Assembly: GCA_024123955.1 (NCBI GenBank)
Contig: CP099652.1
Location: 3,038,001 to 3,102,000, forward strand
Origin: Oxalobacteraceae bacterium OTU3CINTB1
GTDB taxonomy: Bacteria > Pseudomonadota > Gammaproteobacteria > Burkholderiales > Burkholderiaceae_D
Reading direction: 5' to 3'
Length of the DNA: 64,000 nt
Positions within the stretch are counted from its first letter, which is position 1. Each line of letters opens with the position of its first letter. The notes under the pieces are model-generated. The model saw nothing but the letters and a program-made list of their open reading frames with translations, was not told where the DNA came from and did no database searches. A program made the position numbers and the translations under genes. Below, in pieces: positions 37,179 to 46,939 of this stretch.

Positions 37179-39383
37179 ATGGAGAAGCAAACGTCCGGTA
37201 CCGAGTCGCTGGGCCGCGGGCAGCCGATCACCGAGGAGCGCCTCGGCGGGCTGGCGTCCCTGGCGCCCTATGAGGCCATGATGGCCACCATCGGCGAGTC
37301 CACCGTGCCCGCCGCCGGCTTCGCCGAGACCGGCACGGCCGTCGTCGAGACCTCCTATTTCAACGATATCTATCTGCTGGCGCCGGTCGGCTATTTCGTG
37401 CTCGGCTTCGACACCGCCATCCTGCAGATGAACGTGGTCGGCGCCGATTTGCTGGGCTTGTCACGCGGGCATCCCGAGCAGGCGTCGTTCCGCCAGTTCG
37501 TCGCGCCACGCTTCCACGAGGACTTCGACCGCTTCGTGCGGCACGCCCTCAACAGTGCGCAGCCCGAGCAGTGCGACCTGCAGATGGTGCGCGGGCGCAA
37601 CCAGCAGGGCTTCCCCGTCACCCTGCGCGCCAGCGCCGACGCCAGCGGCCAGGCGCTGCGGGTGGTGGTCGAGCTGGCCGAGGGCAAGACCGCCGCGCTC
37701 GAACGCAGCGAGGAGCGCTTCCGCCGCATCGTCCATTGCGCCGAGGAGGGCATCTGGGAAATCGATGCCAGCGCGCGCACCAGCTTTGTCAATCCGAAGA
37801 TGGCGCAGATGCTCGGCTATACGATCGAGGAAATGCTCGACCAGCCGCTGGTGGCGTTCATGGACGACGAGGGCCGCGCCATCCTCGAGCGCAACATCGC
37901 GCGGCGCCAGCGCGGCGTGGCCGAGCGCCACGAGTTCAAGTTCCTGCGCAAGGACCGCGCCGAGCTGTGGGTGACCCTGGCGACCAATCCCATCTTCGAT
38001 GGCGAAGGCGGCTACCTGGGCGCGCTGGCGCTGGTGAGCGACATCACGGCGACCCGCGCCTCGACCGAACTGATCTGGCAGCAGGCCAACTTCGACAGCC
38101 TGACCGCCTTGCCCAACCGCCACATGTTCCACGACCGGCTGGCGCAGGAGGTCAAGAAGGCGCGCCGCGAGGGCGTGCTGCTGGGACTGCTTTTCATCGA
38201 CCTCGACGGCTTCAAGCGGGTCAACGACACCCTGGGCCACGACCAGGGCGATGTGTTGCTGGTCGAAGCGGCGCACCGCATCGGCGCCTGCGTGCGTACC
38301 TCCGACACGGTAGCGCGCCTGGGCGGCGACGAGTTCACCGTCATCCTGACGGGACTGGAGCAGATCAGCGCCATCGAACGCATCGCGCAGACCATCCTGG
38401 CGCGGCTGAACCGGCCGTTTACCCTGGGCGTGGCCCATCCGTCGGTGTCGGCCAGCATCGGCATTTCGGTGTTCCCGGCCGACGCCAATTCCCCCGAGGC
38501 GCTGCTGCGCAACGCCGACCAGGCCATGTACGCGGCCAAGCAGAGCGGGCGCAACCGCTATAGCTATTTCACGCCGGAACTGCAAAAGGCGGCGCAGGCG
38601 CGCCAGCAGGTCACCGTCGACTTGCGAACGGCGCTGTCGGGCCAGCAGTTCGAGTTGCATTACCAGCCCATCGTCAACCTGCGCAGCGGCCAGATCGAGC
38701 GCGCCGAGGCGCTGCTGCGCTGGCGCCATCCGCGCCGCGGCCTGCTGGCGCCGGCCGAGTTCCTGCCGTTCGCCGAATCGGGCGGGCTGATGATGGAGAT
38801 CGGCGACTGGGTGTTCCGCCAGGCCGCCAGGCAGGCCCGGCAGTGGCAGGACGAGCTCGGTTCGGGCTTTCAGGTGGGCATCAACCAGTCGTCGGCGCAG
38901 TTTCGCGGCGACACGGCGCTGTATGTCGGCTGGCTCGAGCACGCGGCCGCGCTGGGCCTGTCGCCGCGCAGCCTGATCATCGAGATCACCGAGGGCGTGC
39001 TGCTCGACGGCGCCGCCCAGGTCGGCGACCGCCTGCGCGAGTTGCGCGAGATGGGCTTGCAGGTGGCGCTGGACAACTTCGGCACCGGCTATTCGTCGCT
39101 GGCCCACCTCAAGCATTTCGGCATCGACCTGCTCAAGCTCGATCACAGCTTCATCCAGCACCTGGCCAACGACAGCGGCGACCTGGCCATGTGCGAGGCG
39201 CTGATCCTGATGGCCCACAAGCTGGGGCTGCGGGTGGTGGCGGAGGGTGTCGAGACGGTGGCCCAGAGCAATCTGCTGGAGCTGGCAGGCTGCGATTTCG
39301 CGCAGGGCTATGTGTACGCACAGCCGATGCCGGCCGAGGCGTTCAGCGCGCTGGCGCGCCAGGGACTACCGAGGCTGAATTGA
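37179..39383 (+). CDS. PAS-GGDEF-EAL cyclic-di-GMP signalling protein
   Basis: 734 residues, cytoplasmic. Two PAS-like domains (about 60-170 and 175-295) precede a GGDEF domain with an intact RLGGDEFTVIL active site (about residue 387) and an EAL domain. The EAL domain has RAEALLRWRHP, IEITEGVLL, LKLDHSFI and VVAEGVETVAQ. The DDFGTG loop reads DNFGTGYSS, so one metal-ligand Asp is Asn and phosphodiesterase activity may be weak. It makes or breaks c-di-GMP in response to a PAS-sensed signal. GGGAGGG before the ATG is a strong RBS. It lies just upstream of the flagellar locus but on the opposite strand and convergent, so a link to motility is only suggestive. Confidence 0.93.
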   Translation: MEKQTSGTESLGRGQPITEERLGGLASLAPYEAMMATIGESTVPAAGFAETGTAVVETSYFNDIYLLAPVGYFVLGFDTAILQMNVVGADLLGLSRGHPEQASFRQFVAPRFHEDFDRFVRHALNSAQPEQCDLQMVRGRNQQGFPVTLRASADASGQALRVVVELAEGKTAALERSEERFRRIVHCAEEGIWEIDASARTSFVNPKMAQMLGYTIEEMLDQPLVAFMDDEGRAILERNIARRQRGVAERHEFKFLRKDRAELWVTLATNPIFDGEGGYLGALALVSDITATRASTELIWQQANFDSLTALPNRHMFHDRLAQEVKKARREGVLLGLLFIDLDGFKRVNDTLGHDQGDVLLVEAAHRIGACVRTSDTVARLGGDEFTVILTGLEQISAIERIAQTILARLNRPFTLGVAHPSVSASIGISVFPADANSPEALLRNADQAMYAAKQSGRNRYSYFTPELQKAAQARQQVTVDLRTALSGQQFELHYQPIVNLRSGQIERAEALLRWRHPRRGLLAPAEFLPFAESGGLMMEIGDWVFRQAARQARQWQDELGSGFQVGINQSSAQFRGDTALYVGWLEHAAALGLSPRSLIIEITEGVLLDGAAQVGDRLRELREMGLQVALDNFGTGYSSLAHLKHFGIDLLKLDHSFIQHLANDSGDLAMCEALILMAHKLGLRVVAEGVETVAQSNLLELAGCDFAQGYVYAQPMPAEAFSALARQGLPRLN

Positions 39384-39387
39384 TTGT

Positions 39388-39549
39388 GTAGGGCGGACTA
39401 GCGGGTGAGGCCCGCCAATCCGCCCCGGGGGCCCACAGGAGGAGGCGGCCTACCTGCCGGTAGACCTTAAGAGGCGGCACGCCGTAATCCGCCAAGCTTC
39501 GTCGGCGGCGCATGGATGGCGGATTACGCTGCGCTAATCCGCCCTACGT
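39388..39549. repeat. GTAGGGCGGATTA-type dispersed repeat, compound copy B
   Basis: The stretch starts gtagggcgga and ends with the inverse taatccgccctac. Inside are a 25-base segment (39473-39497) identical to 28581-28605 and a hairpin ggcggatta/taatccgcc (39518-39540). It looks like two or three nested copies of one short palindromic repeat. It fills nearly all of the gap between the convergent PAS-GGDEF-EAL and LafW-like genes and could serve as a terminator. Confidence 0.75.
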
Positions 39550-39577
39550 GTTGCAGATGGTAAATTGGCGCGCTGGA

Positions 39578-40615
39578 TTAGCGCAGACTCAGCAGCGAAA
39601 CCACGCGCTCGCGGCTGATGCCGGCCAGCGCCGACGTGATCGACAGCAGCGACTGGTAGCCGGGCTGCCTGGCGGTCGTCACGAAGTTCTGCGCGACCTG
39701 CTCCATGCCGTCGGTGGTGCCGGACGGCACCGCGTTCTTGACCCGCGCGGCGGCCTGGTTGAGCGCCGTTTGCACCGAGGCGATCGAGCGTTCCACCTGC
39801 GCCAGCGCCTGCAGCACTTGCTGCAAGGTGGTGCGGATCGATTCGACATCGGCCGTCTGCCAGTTGTCCGGGTCGACCACCGGCGCCTGCGCCTCGGCCT
39901 TGACGCGGTTCAACTGGCCGGTGGGGAAGCGCTGTCCGCCGCCCTGCACGGCGATGGTGTCGCGGATATTGCCCCATTGCGATTCGGCGACGGAAAATTC
40001 CAGCTGGCCGTCCTCGCCCAAGGCGGCGCGCACGCCGCTTGGCGCCAGCGCCGTGTCGAAGCGCTGGGCGATCTGCTGGTCGGTCAGGCCCGGCTCGAGC
40101 ACCACCGAACTGAGGTTTTGCCCGCCCAGCGAGATGGCCAGCACCTCGCGCCCGCCGGGGCGCAGGTTGGTCAGGTTCATGCCGCGCACGTTGAAGCGCG
40201 TGTTGGTGGCCTGGTTGCTGAAGTTGAGCTGGGAGTCGAGGGTGCCGCCGGACGCCTGCGAACGGTTGCGCCAGCTGTTGCTGAACTGGCGCACCCGCGC
40301 CTCCAGGGTGCCGTCGGCGCGCTGGCGGTTGGCCAGGCGCGCGCTCAGGTCGGCCTTGAGGTTGCGCAGCTGGGCCGCGCTTTGTTCGAGGAAGTCGAGC
40401 GCTTGCTGGGCGCCGGAGATTTCGCCCTGCAGCGGCTGGTCCATATTGGTCAGGCCGCGGCGCAACGGCGCCGCCGAGGTCGGCGTCGGGTTGACCGGGG
40501 TGGCCGTGGCCGCGTTCTCGCCGTTCAGCCCGAGCGCGGTGCCGTCCACCGCGCTGGCATTGCCGGCGCCGCCGGGGACAATGACGGTGGGAGCGGGTTG
40601 GGGCGAGATTTGCAT
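39578..40615 (-). CDS. LafW-like putative hook-associated protein
   Basis: 345 residues with no signal peptide, as for flagellar axial proteins exported by the flagellar type III system. A low-complexity N-terminus precedes a helical segment (about 60-110). A middle part (FNVRGMNLTNLRPGGREVLA ... LTDQQIAQRFDTALAPSGV) resembles the flagellin-hook IN module, and the C-terminal helix (VESIRTTLQQVLQALAQVE) is long. It lies 28 bases after flgL on the same strand, the position of lafW in lateral flagellar clusters. The function as a hook-associated or filament-junction protein rests on position and general features, not on clear homology. Confidence 0.6.
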   Translation of the reverse strand: MQISPQPAPTVIVPGGAGNASAVDGTALGLNGENAATATPVNPTPTSAAPLRRGLTNMDQPLQGEISGAQQALDFLEQSAAQLRNLKADLSARLANRQRADGTLEARVRQFSNSWRNRSQASGGTLDSQLNFSNQATNTRFNVRGMNLTNLRPGGREVLAISLGGQNLSSVVLEPGLTDQQIAQRFDTALAPSGVRAALGEDGQLEFSVAESQWGNIRDTIAVQGGGQRFPTGQLNRVKAEAQAPVVDPDNWQTADVESIRTTLQQVLQALAQVERSIASVQTALNQAAARVKNAVPSGTTDGMEQVAQNFVTTARQPGYQSLLSITSALAGISRERVVSLLSLR

Positions 40616-40643
40616 ACGCTAGGATGGTGACGTGGTGACGCGG

Positions 40644-41549
40644 TTACAGGATGCTGAACAACGACAGGTTGCTCACCTTGGAATAGGCCTTGTACGATGC
40701 TTCGAGCGACAGATTATACCCGGACAGCTCGGTGGCGGCCTCGGCGTAATCGAGCTGTGACAGGTCCACGATGGCGGTCTTGTTGGACAGGCTGACGTTG
40801 GCGTGGTTGTCGTCGAGCGTGCTCATGATGTTCTGGGCGCCCCCCAGTTCGGCGATCTTACCGGCCAGCAGGTCGAGCGTGGCCGTGGCGCTGTCCATGT
40901 TGTCGGTCAGCGTGGTGCGCAGCCCCGGGTCGCCGGCGGACATGGCGGGATCGGACAGCGCGGCGATGGTGGCGCTCAGCTTGGTCAGCAAGTGCTGCAA
41001 GCCGTCGACGTTGACGTTGACGGTCTGCGTGATGCCGTTGCCGATGACGGTCTTTTGCTGGCCCGGATTGCCCATGTAGGCGTAGGTCGCCGGCGGGCCG
41101 GCCGTGGCCTGCATCGGCTCGATGTCCGTTGCGGTGCCGGAAAAGATGTAGCGGCCTTCCTGGTCCTTCTGGTTGGCGGTGTAAAGCAGGCTGTCGCGCA
41201 ACGCGCTCAGCGAGGTGACGGTCGCCTTCAGGTCGGCCGTCGAGTTGCTGCCGTCCGTGGCCTGCACCAGCAGGTCGTTGAGCGAGGTGATGTCGCGCGT
41301 CATGCTGCTCAGGTATTCTTCGTTGCTGTTCAAGCGGATCTTGGAGGCGGCGATGTTGTCGCGGTACTGTCCGACGATGGCTTCCTCGCGCGTCAGGCGC
41401 GAAATGCGCACCGCGCCGATCGGATCGTCCGACGGCACCATGATGCGGGTGCGCGCGGCCATCTGCTCGGTCAGCTTGGAGACCCAGCTTTGGTTTTCCT
41501 GCAGGCCACGGTTCATGGTGGCCTGGAATTGACTGGAGGCGATACGCAT
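40644..41549 (-). CDS. flgL: Flagellar hook-filament junction protein FlgL
   Basis: 301 residues. The N-terminal MRIASSQFQATMNRGLQENQ and MVPSDDPIGAVRISRLTREE, and the C-terminal coiled region ending EASYKAYSKVSNLSLFSIL, are typical FlgL ends that form the D0/D1 coiled coils. FlgL (HAP3) joins FlgK to the filament. It lies 9 bases downstream of flgK and is probably cotranscribed with it and with the LafW-like gene. Confidence 0.93.
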   Translation of the reverse strand: MRIASSQFQATMNRGLQENQSWVSKLTEQMAARTRIMVPSDDPIGAVRISRLTREEAIVGQYRDNIAASKIRLNSNEEYLSSMTRDITSLNDLLVQATDGSNSTADLKATVTSLSALRDSLLYTANQKDQEGRYIFSGTATDIEPMQATAGPPATYAYMGNPGQQKTVIGNGITQTVNVNVDGLQHLLTKLSATIAALSDPAMSAGDPGLRTTLTDNMDSATATLDLLAGKIAELGGAQNIMSTLDDNHANVSLSNKTAIVDLSQLDYAEAATELSGYNLSLEASYKAYSKVSNLSLFSIL

Positions 41550-41558
41550 GACGTTTCC

Positions 41559-42929
41559 TTAATTAAACATTTGCAAGGTGGCGTCGAACAGGTTGTTCGC
41601 CACCGAGATGACCTTCATATTGGCCTGGTACATGTTCTGGAACTCGATCAGGTTGATCGCTTCCTCGTCGCGGTTGACGGCGCTGGTGGACTTCCAGTCG
41701 TCTTCGGACTGCTGACGGATGGTGGTGGCGGTCTTGAGCAGCGCCTGGTTTTGCTGGCTTTCGACGGCCAGCTTGCCGACCACCTGGGTATCGGCGTCGT
41801 TGAGCAGCACGCTGCCCAGGCCGGTCAACGTGATCGGCTGGCTCTTGATATCGATGAGCACCTGCAAATTGCTGCTGTCGCCCGGGGTGCCGTCGTTGGA
41901 GAAGGCCAGGCCGGCCGCCGTGATGGTCGGATCGATGCCCAGCAGGCCGGTGGCGCTGGATGGGTTGAACACGAACAGGTCCGTGCCGTGCACGCCGGGC
42001 GCGGTGTAGCCCAGTTTGAGCTGGTCGTTGACCAATGTCGACATCTGCTCGGCGATCTCGGAGATCGATGTTTGCAGCGGCTCGAGGGTTTTTTTCAGGA
42101 AATCTCCCAGGCCGCCCAACTGGCCGCCGACCTTGGTGTCGTCGAGCTTGAACTTGGTGCCGGCGAAGGTCAGGTTCAGCGTTTGCGTGCCCGACAGCGT
42201 CTCGAAACCGAGCGTGGCCGCCATGTCGGTGATCACCAGCGGCTGGCCGCTCTTGAGCGACACGCTGACGCTGCCGTCGGGATTGTTGAGCACTTCCACC
42301 GCCACCTGCGCCGACACGTCGTCGATCAGCTGTTCGCGCTGGTCGATCAGGCCAGAGGTGCTGGTGCCGGCGGAGCCGACCTGGATGATTTGCTTGTTGA
42401 GCGCGGCGATGCCGGCCAGCGATTCGTTGATCGACGGCAGCATCGTGGTGCGCTGCTGGTCGACCGAGACGCGCTGGGTCGCGGTCAGGTTGTAGATGCT
42501 GTTGATCTGTTGCGACATCGCGTTGGCCATCGTGATGACCTGCTGGCGCAGCGGCGTCGAGGTCGGATCGACGGCGGCCGCGTTGAGCGCCTTGAAGAAG
42601 TTGTCGACCCCGTAGCTGATGCTCGAGGTCTTGTCGGCCATCACCTTTTCCAGCTGGGTCAGGTAGGGCTGGATCTGCCCGCGCTGGCCAAGGTCCGAGT
42701 TGGCGCGCCACATCTGCTGCGACTTGTAGGAATCGCTAAAGCGCAGCAGCGCGCCGACCTGCACACCGTTGCCCGGGCTGTTGACGCCGGGATCGGAACC
42801 GATCGACTGCAACAGCACGCCCTGGCGGGTGTAGCCCTTGGTCTGCAGGTTGGCGACGTTCTGGCTGGCGGTGTTGATGGCGGCTTGGGCGGCCAGGGCG
42901 CCGGACAATGCATTGTATGAGATGCTCAT
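41559..42929 (-). CDS. flgK: Flagellar hook-associated protein FlgK
   Basis: 456 residues, in the short range for FlgK, as in lateral systems. The N-terminal NALSGALAAQAAINTASQNV and TKGYTRQGVLL are flagellar rod/hook signatures. The C-terminus INLIEFQNMYQANMKVISVA carries the paired hydrophobic-repeat helix. FlgK (HAP1) is the first of the two junction proteins. A 152-base gap and a hairpin separate it from the rod-binding flgJ upstream, so flgKL likely has its own promoter, though no convincing sigma-28 box was found. Confidence 0.93.
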   Translation of the reverse strand: MSISYNALSGALAAQAAINTASQNVANLQTKGYTRQGVLLQSIGSDPGVNSPGNGVQVGALLRFSDSYKSQQMWRANSDLGQRGQIQPYLTQLEKVMADKTSSISYGVDNFFKALNAAAVDPTSTPLRQQVITMANAMSQQINSIYNLTATQRVSVDQQRTTMLPSINESLAGIAALNKQIIQVGSAGTSTSGLIDQREQLIDDVSAQVAVEVLNNPDGSVSVSLKSGQPLVITDMAATLGFETLSGTQTLNLTFAGTKFKLDDTKVGGQLGGLGDFLKKTLEPLQTSISEIAEQMSTLVNDQLKLGYTAPGVHGTDLFVFNPSSATGLLGIDPTITAAGLAFSNDGTPGDSSNLQVLIDIKSQPITLTGLGSVLLNDADTQVVGKLAVESQQNQALLKTATTIRQQSEDDWKSTSAVNRDEEAINLIEFQNMYQANMKVISVANNLFDATLQMFN

Positions 42930-43064
42930 GGTGCTGGGTCTTTCCTGGTGAAGGCCGAAGGAGCGGTCGCTTGCAGCGCTAACGCTGGCACGAGCGCTCC
43001 GTTATCAGTACAAGGCGACAGCGAAGCGGCCAGGATTAAGCGCTGCCCGCATAAAATTTCCGTT

Positions 43065-43079
43065 CGGGAAGTTTTCCCG
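43065..43079. terminator. Hairpin after the flgJ rod-binding gene
   Basis: cgggaa/ttcccg with a three-base loop, just downstream of the flgJ stop on the minus strand. The T-tract is poor, so it may only slow polymerase or mark the 3' end of the flgB-flgJ transcript. Confidence 0.4.
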
Positions 43080-43081
43080 GC

Positions 43082-43513
43082 TCAGGCGGCCGGTGCGGCG
43101 CCGTTCACGCCGGCCGGGGAGGCCGGAGCGGCGTCGGCTTTCGGCGCCGCCGCCACCGGGGCCGCCGCCGGCAGCAACTGGCGCAGGATGACGTCGGCCA
43201 CGCCGAAGGCGCGGCGGCCGGCCATCTGGTCGGCCACCAGGTTGTCGGCCATGTCCAGCATGTCCTGGTTGACCTTGTTTTTGAAGACGCTGTCCTCGGC
43301 CGACAGTTCGCGCGTGCCCGAGCGCATCTGGTGCAGCATGTGGCTGATGAAGAAACTCTCGAACTTGACGGCCGCCTGCGTGACCTTGGCGCGGTAGGCC
43401 GGATCGACCGTGTCGCCCGGCTGGGCCGCCGCCGGCGCCACATGCACGTCGCTCAGCTTGTCGGCGATGCCGGGAATCAGCTTGCTGGGATCGAAAGGGG
43501 CTTGGATGCTCAT
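43082..43513 (-). CDS. flgJ: FlgJ rod-binding domain protein without muramidase domain
   Basis: 143 residues covering only the rod-binding (N-terminal) half of classical FlgJ: VKFESFFISHMLHQMRSGTR and DMLDMADNLVADQMAGRRAF. An Ala/Pro-rich tail ends the protein; the muramidase half is absent. The enzyme half is encoded separately at 52456-53259. This piece should cap the growing rod, as FlgJ does. It sits in the usual place after flgI in the flgB-L order, with a 19-base gap. Confidence 0.88.
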   Translation of the reverse strand: MSIQAPFDPSKLIPGIADKLSDVHVAPAAAQPGDTVDPAYRAKVTQAAVKFESFFISHMLHQMRSGTRELSAEDSVFKNKVNQDMLDMADNLVADQMAGRRAFGVADVILRQLLPAAAPVAAAPKADAAPASPAGVNGAAPAA

Positions 43514-43532
43514 GGGGCGCTTTCAGTGACGA

Positions 43533-44663
43533 TTAGATGACGACCAGTTCGCCTTCGATGGCACCGGCGTGGTCGAGCGCCTGCAGGATCGCCATGATGT
43601 CGTCGGGCGAGGCGCCCAGGCTGTTGATGACGTCGATGATGCCTTGCAGCTTGGCGCCGGCCGGCCAGTTGAACATCTGGCCCGAGCCCTGGTCGACGCT
43701 GACCTGCGATTGCGGCGTGGCCACGGTGTTGCCGGCGGCCAGGGCGTTCGGCTGGCTGACCTTGGTGCTCTCGGAGATCACCACCTTGAGCGAGCCGTGG
43801 GTGACGGCGGCCGCGCGCACGCGCAGGCCCTCGGCGATGACCACGGTGCCGGTGCGCGAATTGAACACTACTTTCGGCGAATCGTCGCCGACGTCGATCG
43901 ACAGCGCTTCGAGCTTGGCCATGAACGCGATGCGCTGGGTCGGGTTGGCCGGGGCCACCACGTCGACGCTGGTGGCGTCGCTGGCGGTGGCGATGTCGCC
44001 GAAGCGCTTGTTGATCGAATCGACAATATTGATGGCGGTCTGGAAGTGCGGGTGGCGCAGCGACAGGCGCACGCTTGGCTTGGTGGCGAAATCGGTGGCG
44101 ATCTCGCGTTCGATCGCCGCGCCGCTCGGGATGCGGCCCGAGGTCGGGGTGTTGACGGTCACCGACGAGCCGCTCTTGCCCTGGGCGCTGAAGCCGCCGA
44201 CCACCACGTTGCCCTGGGCCAGCGCGTAGACTTCGTTGTCGGCCGCGCGCAGCGGGGTCAGCAGCAGGGCGCCGCCGCGCAGGCTCTTGGCGTCGCCCAT
44301 CGACGACACCACCACGTCGATGTTCTGGCCCTTGCGGTAGCCGGGCGGGAACACCGCCGACACCATCACGGTGGCGACGTTTTTCGATTTGGCGTCGGTG
44401 CCGTCGGGCACCTTGACGCCGAACTGCTTGAGCATGTTGATGACGGACTGGCTGGCGAACTTGACCTGGGTCGAGTCGCCGCTGCCGTTCAGGCCCACCA
44501 CCAGGCCGTAGCCGACCAGCGGATTGTCACGCATGCCTTCGACGGCGACCAGGTTGCGCAGCACTTGCGCGGCCTGCGCCGGCACCGTCGCGGTCAGCGT
44601 CAGGCACAGCGTCAAGGGCAGGGCGAGAATGCGGTGCAGCTTGCGGAAGTTCATGATGTTCAT
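43533..44663 (-). CDS. flgI: Flagellar P-ring protein FlgI
   Basis: 376 residues with a Sec signal peptide ending TVPAQAAQ. Family segments include [40 protein letters not shown] and the C-terminal [20 protein letters not shown]. FlgI forms the periplasmic P ring around the rod. The start at 44663 (MNIMNFRKL) gives a normal signal; a longer frame exists upstream but runs through flgH and is a shadow. A second ATG at 44654 is possible. Confidence 0.94.
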   Translation of the reverse strand: MNIMNFRKLHRILALPLTLCLTLTATVPAQAAQVLRNLVAVEGMRDNPLVGYGLVVGLNGSGDSTQVKFASQSVINMLKQFGVKVPDGTDAKSKNVATVMVSAVFPPGYRKGQNIDVVVSSMGDAKSLRGGALLLTPLRAADNEVYALAQGNVVVGGFSAQGKSGSSVTVNTPTSGRIPSGAAIEREIATDFATKPSVRLSLRHPHFQTAINIVDSINKRFGDIATASDATSVDVVAPANPTQRIAFMAKLEALSIDVGDDSPKVVFNSRTGTVVIAEGLRVRAAAVTHGSLKVVISESTKVSQPNALAAGNTVATPQSQVSVDQGSGQMFNWPAGAKLQGIIDVINSLGASPDDIMAILQALDHAGAIEGELVVI

Positions 44664-44686
44664 CCAGGTAATTAAAACGGCCGCCG

Positions 44687-45361
44687 TTAAAACGGCATAT
44701 ATGGACCGGTGAAGAAACGCGACAGCCAGCCGGCCGATTGCGTGTCGGCCAAGGTGCCCTGGGCCGAGTAGGCGATGCGGGCGTTGGCGATGCGCAGCGA
44801 CGACACCTGGTTGTTGGCGTCGATGTCGGCCGCGCGCAGGTAGCCGCGCAGGCGGACGAATTCCTCGCCCTGGTTCAGGGTCAGCGTTTTTTCGCCGGAC
44901 ACGCGCAGCAGGCCGTTGGGCAGCACTTCCTGCACGATCACGGTGATGGCGCCGGTCAAAGCGTTCTGCTGGGTGCTGGTGGCGTCGCCGGCGAAGTTGG
45001 TCGACGAGCCCAGGCCGATGGATGCTTTGGGGAACACCTTGCCCAACAGGCTGGGGGCGTTGATGTTGTTGTCCGAATCCTTGGAATAGCTGGTGCCGGC
45101 CTTCTTGCTGGCCTGCGTGGTTTCCTGCAGGCTCACGGTGACGACGTCGCCGACGCGGAAGGCGCGGCTGTCGGAGGTCAGCGACAGGCCGACGTCGGGA
45201 CTGTAGACGCCGCCCGAGCTGCCCTTCGGTCCCATCACGCGCGAGATCGTCGGCGCCTCGTCGGACGGACCGGGGCGCACCGGCGGCGGTTGGATCGCGG
45301 CACACCCGGCCAGCAGCGAGGCCGCGACCACCAGTGCCAGGGTGTGCGATGCGGCTTTCAT
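44687..45361 (-). CDS. flgH: Flagellar L-ring lipoprotein FlgH
   Basis: 224 residues with a lipoprotein signal ([11 protein letters not shown]). The mature protein has FlgH features: [40 protein letters not shown] and [20 protein letters not shown]. FlgH makes the outer-membrane L ring. The ATG at 45361 overlaps the stop of flgG (ATGA), indicating translational coupling; upstream frame extension is within flgG and is rejected. Confidence 0.94.
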   Translation of the reverse strand: MKAASHTLALVVAASLLAGCAAIQPPPVRPGPSDEAPTISRVMGPKGSSGGVYSPDVGLSLTSDSRAFRVGDVVTVSLQETTQASKKAGTSYSKDSDNNINAPSLLGKVFPKASIGLGSSTNFAGDATSTQQNALTGAITVIVQEVLPNGLLRVSGEKTLTLNQGEEFVRLRGYLRAADIDANNQVSSLRIANARIAYSAQGTLADTQSAGWLSRFFTGPYMPF

Positions 45362-46152
45362 CAGCGTGCCGCCTGCGCCAGGTATTGCAGCATGTTGTCG
45401 GCGGCCGACAGCACCTTGGTGTTCATTTCGTAGGTGCGCTGGGCGGCGATCATGTCGACCATTTCCTCGACCACTTGCACATTCGAGCCTTCCAGGGTGC
45501 CTTGCTTGAGCTTGCCCCACTGGGCGGTGCCCGGCGCGCCTTCGGTCGGTGTGCCGCTCGAGGCGGTTTCGGCGAACAGGTTCTCGCCCAGCGCCATCAG
45601 GCCGGTCGGGTTGATGAAGCTGGTCAGGGTCAGCTGGCCCAGCTGGCTCGGGGTGGCGGTGCCGGCGATGGTGGCCGAGACGGTGCCGTCCTCGCCGATG
45701 GTCAGCGCGGTGGCGGTCGGCGGCACGGTGATCTGCGGGATTAGCGGCAGGCCGTGGGCGTTGACCAGGATGCCGTTGGCGTCGACCTGCAACTGGCCGG
45801 CGCGGGTGTAGGCGGTCTCGCCGTTGGGCTGGCGCACGGCCATGAAACCGTTGCCCATGACGGCGACGTCGAGGTCGCGGCCGGTCGTTTGCAGGCTGCC
45901 GTTGGTGAACACTTTTTGCGTGCCGACCATGTGCACGCCGTTACCGAGCTGCACGCCCGACGGCGCCAGCGTGTTGTTGTCGGCCACTTGCGCGCCCGGC
46001 TGCTGTTCGATCGAGTAGAACAGGTCCTCGAACACCACGCGGTCGCGCTTGAAGCCGACGGTGTTGGCGTTGGCGAGGTTGTTGGCGATGGCTTGCAGTT
46101 TCTGGTCTTGCGCCTGCACACCGGTCTTGCTGATCCACATTGCTGGATTCAT
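45361..46152 (-). CDS. flgG: Flagellar distal rod protein FlgG
   Basis: 263 residues. The N-terminus has the rod signature [20 protein letters not shown], the middle carries [19 protein letters not shown], and the C-terminus [20 protein letters not shown] ends in the second D0 helix. FlgG forms the distal rod passing through the P and L rings. A 47-base gap separates it from flgF; it overlaps flgH by four bases. Confidence 0.94.
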   Translation of the reverse strand: MNPAMWISKTGVQAQDQKLQAIANNLANANTVGFKRDRVVFEDLFYSIEQQPGAQVADNNTLAPSGVQLGNGVHMVGTQKVFTNGSLQTTGRDLDVAVMGNGFMAVRQPNGETAYTRAGQLQVDANGILVNAHGLPLIPQITVPPTATALTIGEDGTVSATIAGTATPSQLGQLTLTSFINPTGLMALGENLFAETASSGTPTEGAPGTAQWGKLKQGTLEGSNVQVVEEMVDMIAAQRTYEMNTKVLSAADNMLQYLAQAAR

Positions 46153-46199
46153 GAATTGCTCCTGTTAATAGTACGAGAGTACGAGGTACTTGGATCAGC

Positions 46200-46925
46200 T
46201 TAGCCGCTAATCAGGCGGTTACCGGTTTCGGCCATCGAATCGCTGGCCTTGAATAATTTCATCTGGATCTCGAACGTGCGGTTCAGGCTCATGGTGGCGA
46301 CCATTTCCTCCACCGCCGAGACGTTGCTGCCCTCGAGGTGGCCGGCGCGGATCACCACGGTCGGATCGGTGGCCAGCGGGATGCCGTCGCGCGCGATCAG
46401 CAGGCCCGCTTCGTTCTTGGTCAGCTCGGACGCTTCGGCCTTGACCAGGCGCAGCTTGTCGACCGTTTGCATGGTCGTCGTGCCCGGATTCTGGATCGAG
46501 ATGGTGCCGTCGGCGCCGATGTCGATCTTGCTGTACTCGGGCAGGGTGATCGGACCGCCTTCGCCCAGCACCACGTTGCCGTTGATGCGCAGGGTGCCGT
46601 TTTCGTCGAGCGCCATGTTGCCGGCGCGGGTGTAGGCCTCCCCGGTCGGGCCGTCGACGGCCAGGAAACCGGCGCCGGAGACGGCCACGTCGAGCTCGCG
46701 GCCGGTGGCCTTGAGCGTGCCCTGGCGGGTCGACACCGAATTCGCCTGCAGCTGCGACATGTGGCGGTCGTCGTAGCCGTAGCCTTGCACGGTTTGCGCC
46801 GTCGCCAGCTCCATATTGGCGCGGAAGCCGCCCGTGTCGATGTTGGCCAGGTTGTTGGCCCGCACCTGTTGTCCGCGCAGGGCCCGTTCGGCCCCGCTCA
46901 CCGCTGTGTAAAGCAACGCGTCCAT
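46200..46925 (-). CDS. flgF: Flagellar proximal rod protein FlgF
   Basis: 241 residues. The N-terminus MDALLYTAVSGAERALRGQQ with VRANNLANIDTGGFRANMEL and the C-terminus LEGSNVSAVEEMVATMSLNR are the FlgF version of the rod family. It forms part of the proximal rod in the periplasm. It lies between flgE and flgG, with 14 bases after the flgE stop on the upstream side, all in one operon. Confidence 0.94.
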   Translation of the reverse strand: MDALLYTAVSGAERALRGQQVRANNLANIDTGGFRANMELATAQTVQGYGYDDRHMSQLQANSVSTRQGTLKATGRELDVAVSGAGFLAVDGPTGEAYTRAGNMALDENGTLRINGNVVLGEGGPITLPEYSKIDIGADGTISIQNPGTTTMQTVDKLRLVKAEASELTKNEAGLLIARDGIPLATDPTVVIRAGHLEGSNVSAVEEMVATMSLNRTFEIQMKLFKASDSMAETGNRLISG

Positions 46926-46939
46926 GGCTCAGTCGTTCC

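Noticed and set aside
43533..45305. A longer FlgI frame of 590 codons
   Set aside because: The upstream 213 codons are an out-of-frame reading of flgH; a proper signal peptide starts at 44663.
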